A stretch of 13,181 bases of DNA from Syntrophales bacterium. Lineage in GTDB: Bacteria > Desulfobacterota > Syntrophia > Syntrophales > UBA2210. The DNA lies in contig JALNXD010000064.1 of assembly GCA_023230565.1 (NCBI GenBank), positions 1 to 13,181 of the forward strand. The letters run 5' to 3'. The translations under genes were made by a program, and so were the position numbers. Below the pieces are notes generated by a model. It was not told the DNA's origin, searched no databases, and saw only the letters and a list, made by a program, of their open reading frames with translations. This document shows positions 12,723 to 13,181 of the stretch, one piece after another; within the stretch, counting starts at the first letter, position 1; the number at the start of each line of letters is the position of its first letter.

Positions 12723-13181
12723 TTACCCAGTTGCCGTCTTGTGTAGAGCATCATTGCTTTTCTTTGTCTGGTGTTTCTTCTTTAAACTTTCTTTTAATCT
12801 GTAGCTGTCCCAATTGCAGAGAATGATATGAGCCTTGTGAGTAAGACGGTCCAGAAGGGCTGCCGTCAATGTCGGATCTCCGAAAAGTTGCGTCCAGTCG
12901 GCAAAACCAAGATTGGTTGTGATGATGACAGAGGCACGTTCATGGCGGTCGGCCAGCACCTGAAAGAGAAGCTGTGAGCCTTCCTTGGAGAAGGGAACGT
13001 AGCCAAGCTCATCCAGAATCAGAAGACCAAAGCGGGAGAGTTTTTGTGTGATGCGGCTGACCGCTCGTTCGCTTCGCGCTTCGATAAGCTCGTTGACCAG
13101 TCCGGCGCCGGTGGCAAAGCGGGTTCTGACTCCCTGGCGGCAGGCCTCCAATCCGAGGGCCGTGGCAAGATGGGTTTTCCC
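12723..13181 (-). CDS. istB: IS21-family helper ATPase IstB (5' end beyond the window)
   Basis: The frame is open to the window edge, where it reads GKTHLATALGLEACRQG, the end of the Walker A motif of DnaC-like AAA+ ATPases. Further on are FGLLILDELGYVPFS (Walker B), QLLFQVLADRHERASVIITTN (sensor region) and ALLDRLTHKAHII (arginine region), all standard for IstB. It assists the IstA transposase by forming the target-capture complex on DNA. About 153 residues are visible of the roughly 250 expected. The stop at 12723 lies close to the IS end, the usual position for istB. Confidence 0.92.
   Translation of the reverse strand, partial: GKTHLATALGLEACRQGVRTRFATGAGLVNELIEARSERAVSRITQKLSRFGLLILDELGYVPFSKEGSQLLFQVLADRHERASVIITTNLGFADWTQLFGDPTLTAALLDRLTHKAHIILCNWDSYRLKESLKKKHQTKKSNDALHKTATG

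Larger units (their letters stand above)
9290..13181. mobile_element. Right integrative element (left-hand part), starting with its own integrase
   Basis: Directly after the tRNA-Leu fragment comes a second, clearly different tyrosine recombinase (9306-10400) whose 3' end faces the fragment, the usual geometry of an integrase next to its tRNA attachment site. It is followed by small accessory ORFs, an RHH regulator, a lipoprotein, a membrane-anchored unknown, a cysteine-rich protein with a paralogue in the left element, and an IS21-family insertion. This suggests a tandem insertion at the same tRNA site. The right end is outside the window. The alternative is that this is older chromosomal accessory DNA holding a relic integrase. 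Confidence 0.45.
12661..13181 (-). mobile_element. IS21-family insertion sequence, right-end part
   Basis: An istB-type gene (12723 onward, - strand) and a 45-base end carrying two repeats of the ACCGAAAA.TGACCCAC type are characteristic of IS21-family elements, which have repeated terminal binding sites. The outer end is placed at TGACAACC (12661), where homology to the interrupted gene stops. The transposase istA and the other end lie beyond the window. Confidence 0.75.

Noticed and set aside
1..13181. CRISPR array or retron
   Set aside because: No evenly spaced direct-repeat array and no reverse transcriptase motif was seen in any frame.

Overview
This window looks like mobile accessory DNA from a Gram-negative bacterium, with moderate GC and closely packed genes. 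A lipoprotein signal peptide, the small cysteine-rich CxxC proteins and the phage-type replication genes would fit a deltaproteobacterium (Desulfobacterota) or a relative. That placement is an inference from gene flavour, not from a marker gene.

Layout. (1) Positions 72-3583, + strand: an N-terminally truncated type I specificity subunit (hsdS), then an ABC/OLD-like ATPase with a DUF3696-type tail, then a one-base-overlapping gene whose C-terminal half carries an HDR...GRGxD signature like the phospholipase-D-like domain of MITD1 (MIT_C). I read the last two as a candidate anti-phage or other conflict system riding next to R-M debris. (2) Positions 3552-6862, - strand: a phage-like replication operon, in transcription order an AlpA/excisionase-like HTH, a cysteine-rich protein with two zinc-site-like repeats, a second small DNA-binding-like protein, a 37-codon ORF, a replication initiator/helicase loader, a DnaB helicase and a 46-codon ORF. 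(3) Positions 7036-9077, - strand: a conserved hypothetical protein and a P4-type tyrosine integrase. (4) Positions 9231-9289: the 3' part of a tRNA-Leu(CAA) gene with no 5' half, which is an attachment-site remnant. (5) Positions 9306-10400, - strand: a second, different tyrosine integrase that ends 16 bases past the tRNA fragment. (6) Positions 10495-12188: several very small ORFs, a ribbon-helix-helix protein, a lipoprotein and a membrane-anchored unknown. (7) Positions 12322-13181: a paralogue of the cysteine-rich protein, cut at its 5' end by an IS21-family element whose istB runs off the window.

How it fits together. The simplest model is two integrative elements in tandem at one tRNA-Leu gene. 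The left element (to about 9289) carries its own integrase, a replication module and the hsdS/ATPase/MIT_C-like cargo. The right element (from about 9290) begins with its own integrase. The orientation of the tRNA fragment predicts an intact tRNA-Leu(CAA) further left, outside the window, and a second 3' fragment further right.

Control signals visible by eye include a hairpin that buries the Shine-Dalgarno sequence of the excisionase-like gene, a weaker similar hairpin before the gene at 7761, three TGTAAGCA boxes between the left integrase and the att core, and a strong hairpin/T-run terminator just past the tRNA fragment. No CRISPR array, rRNA or complete tRNA was seen.
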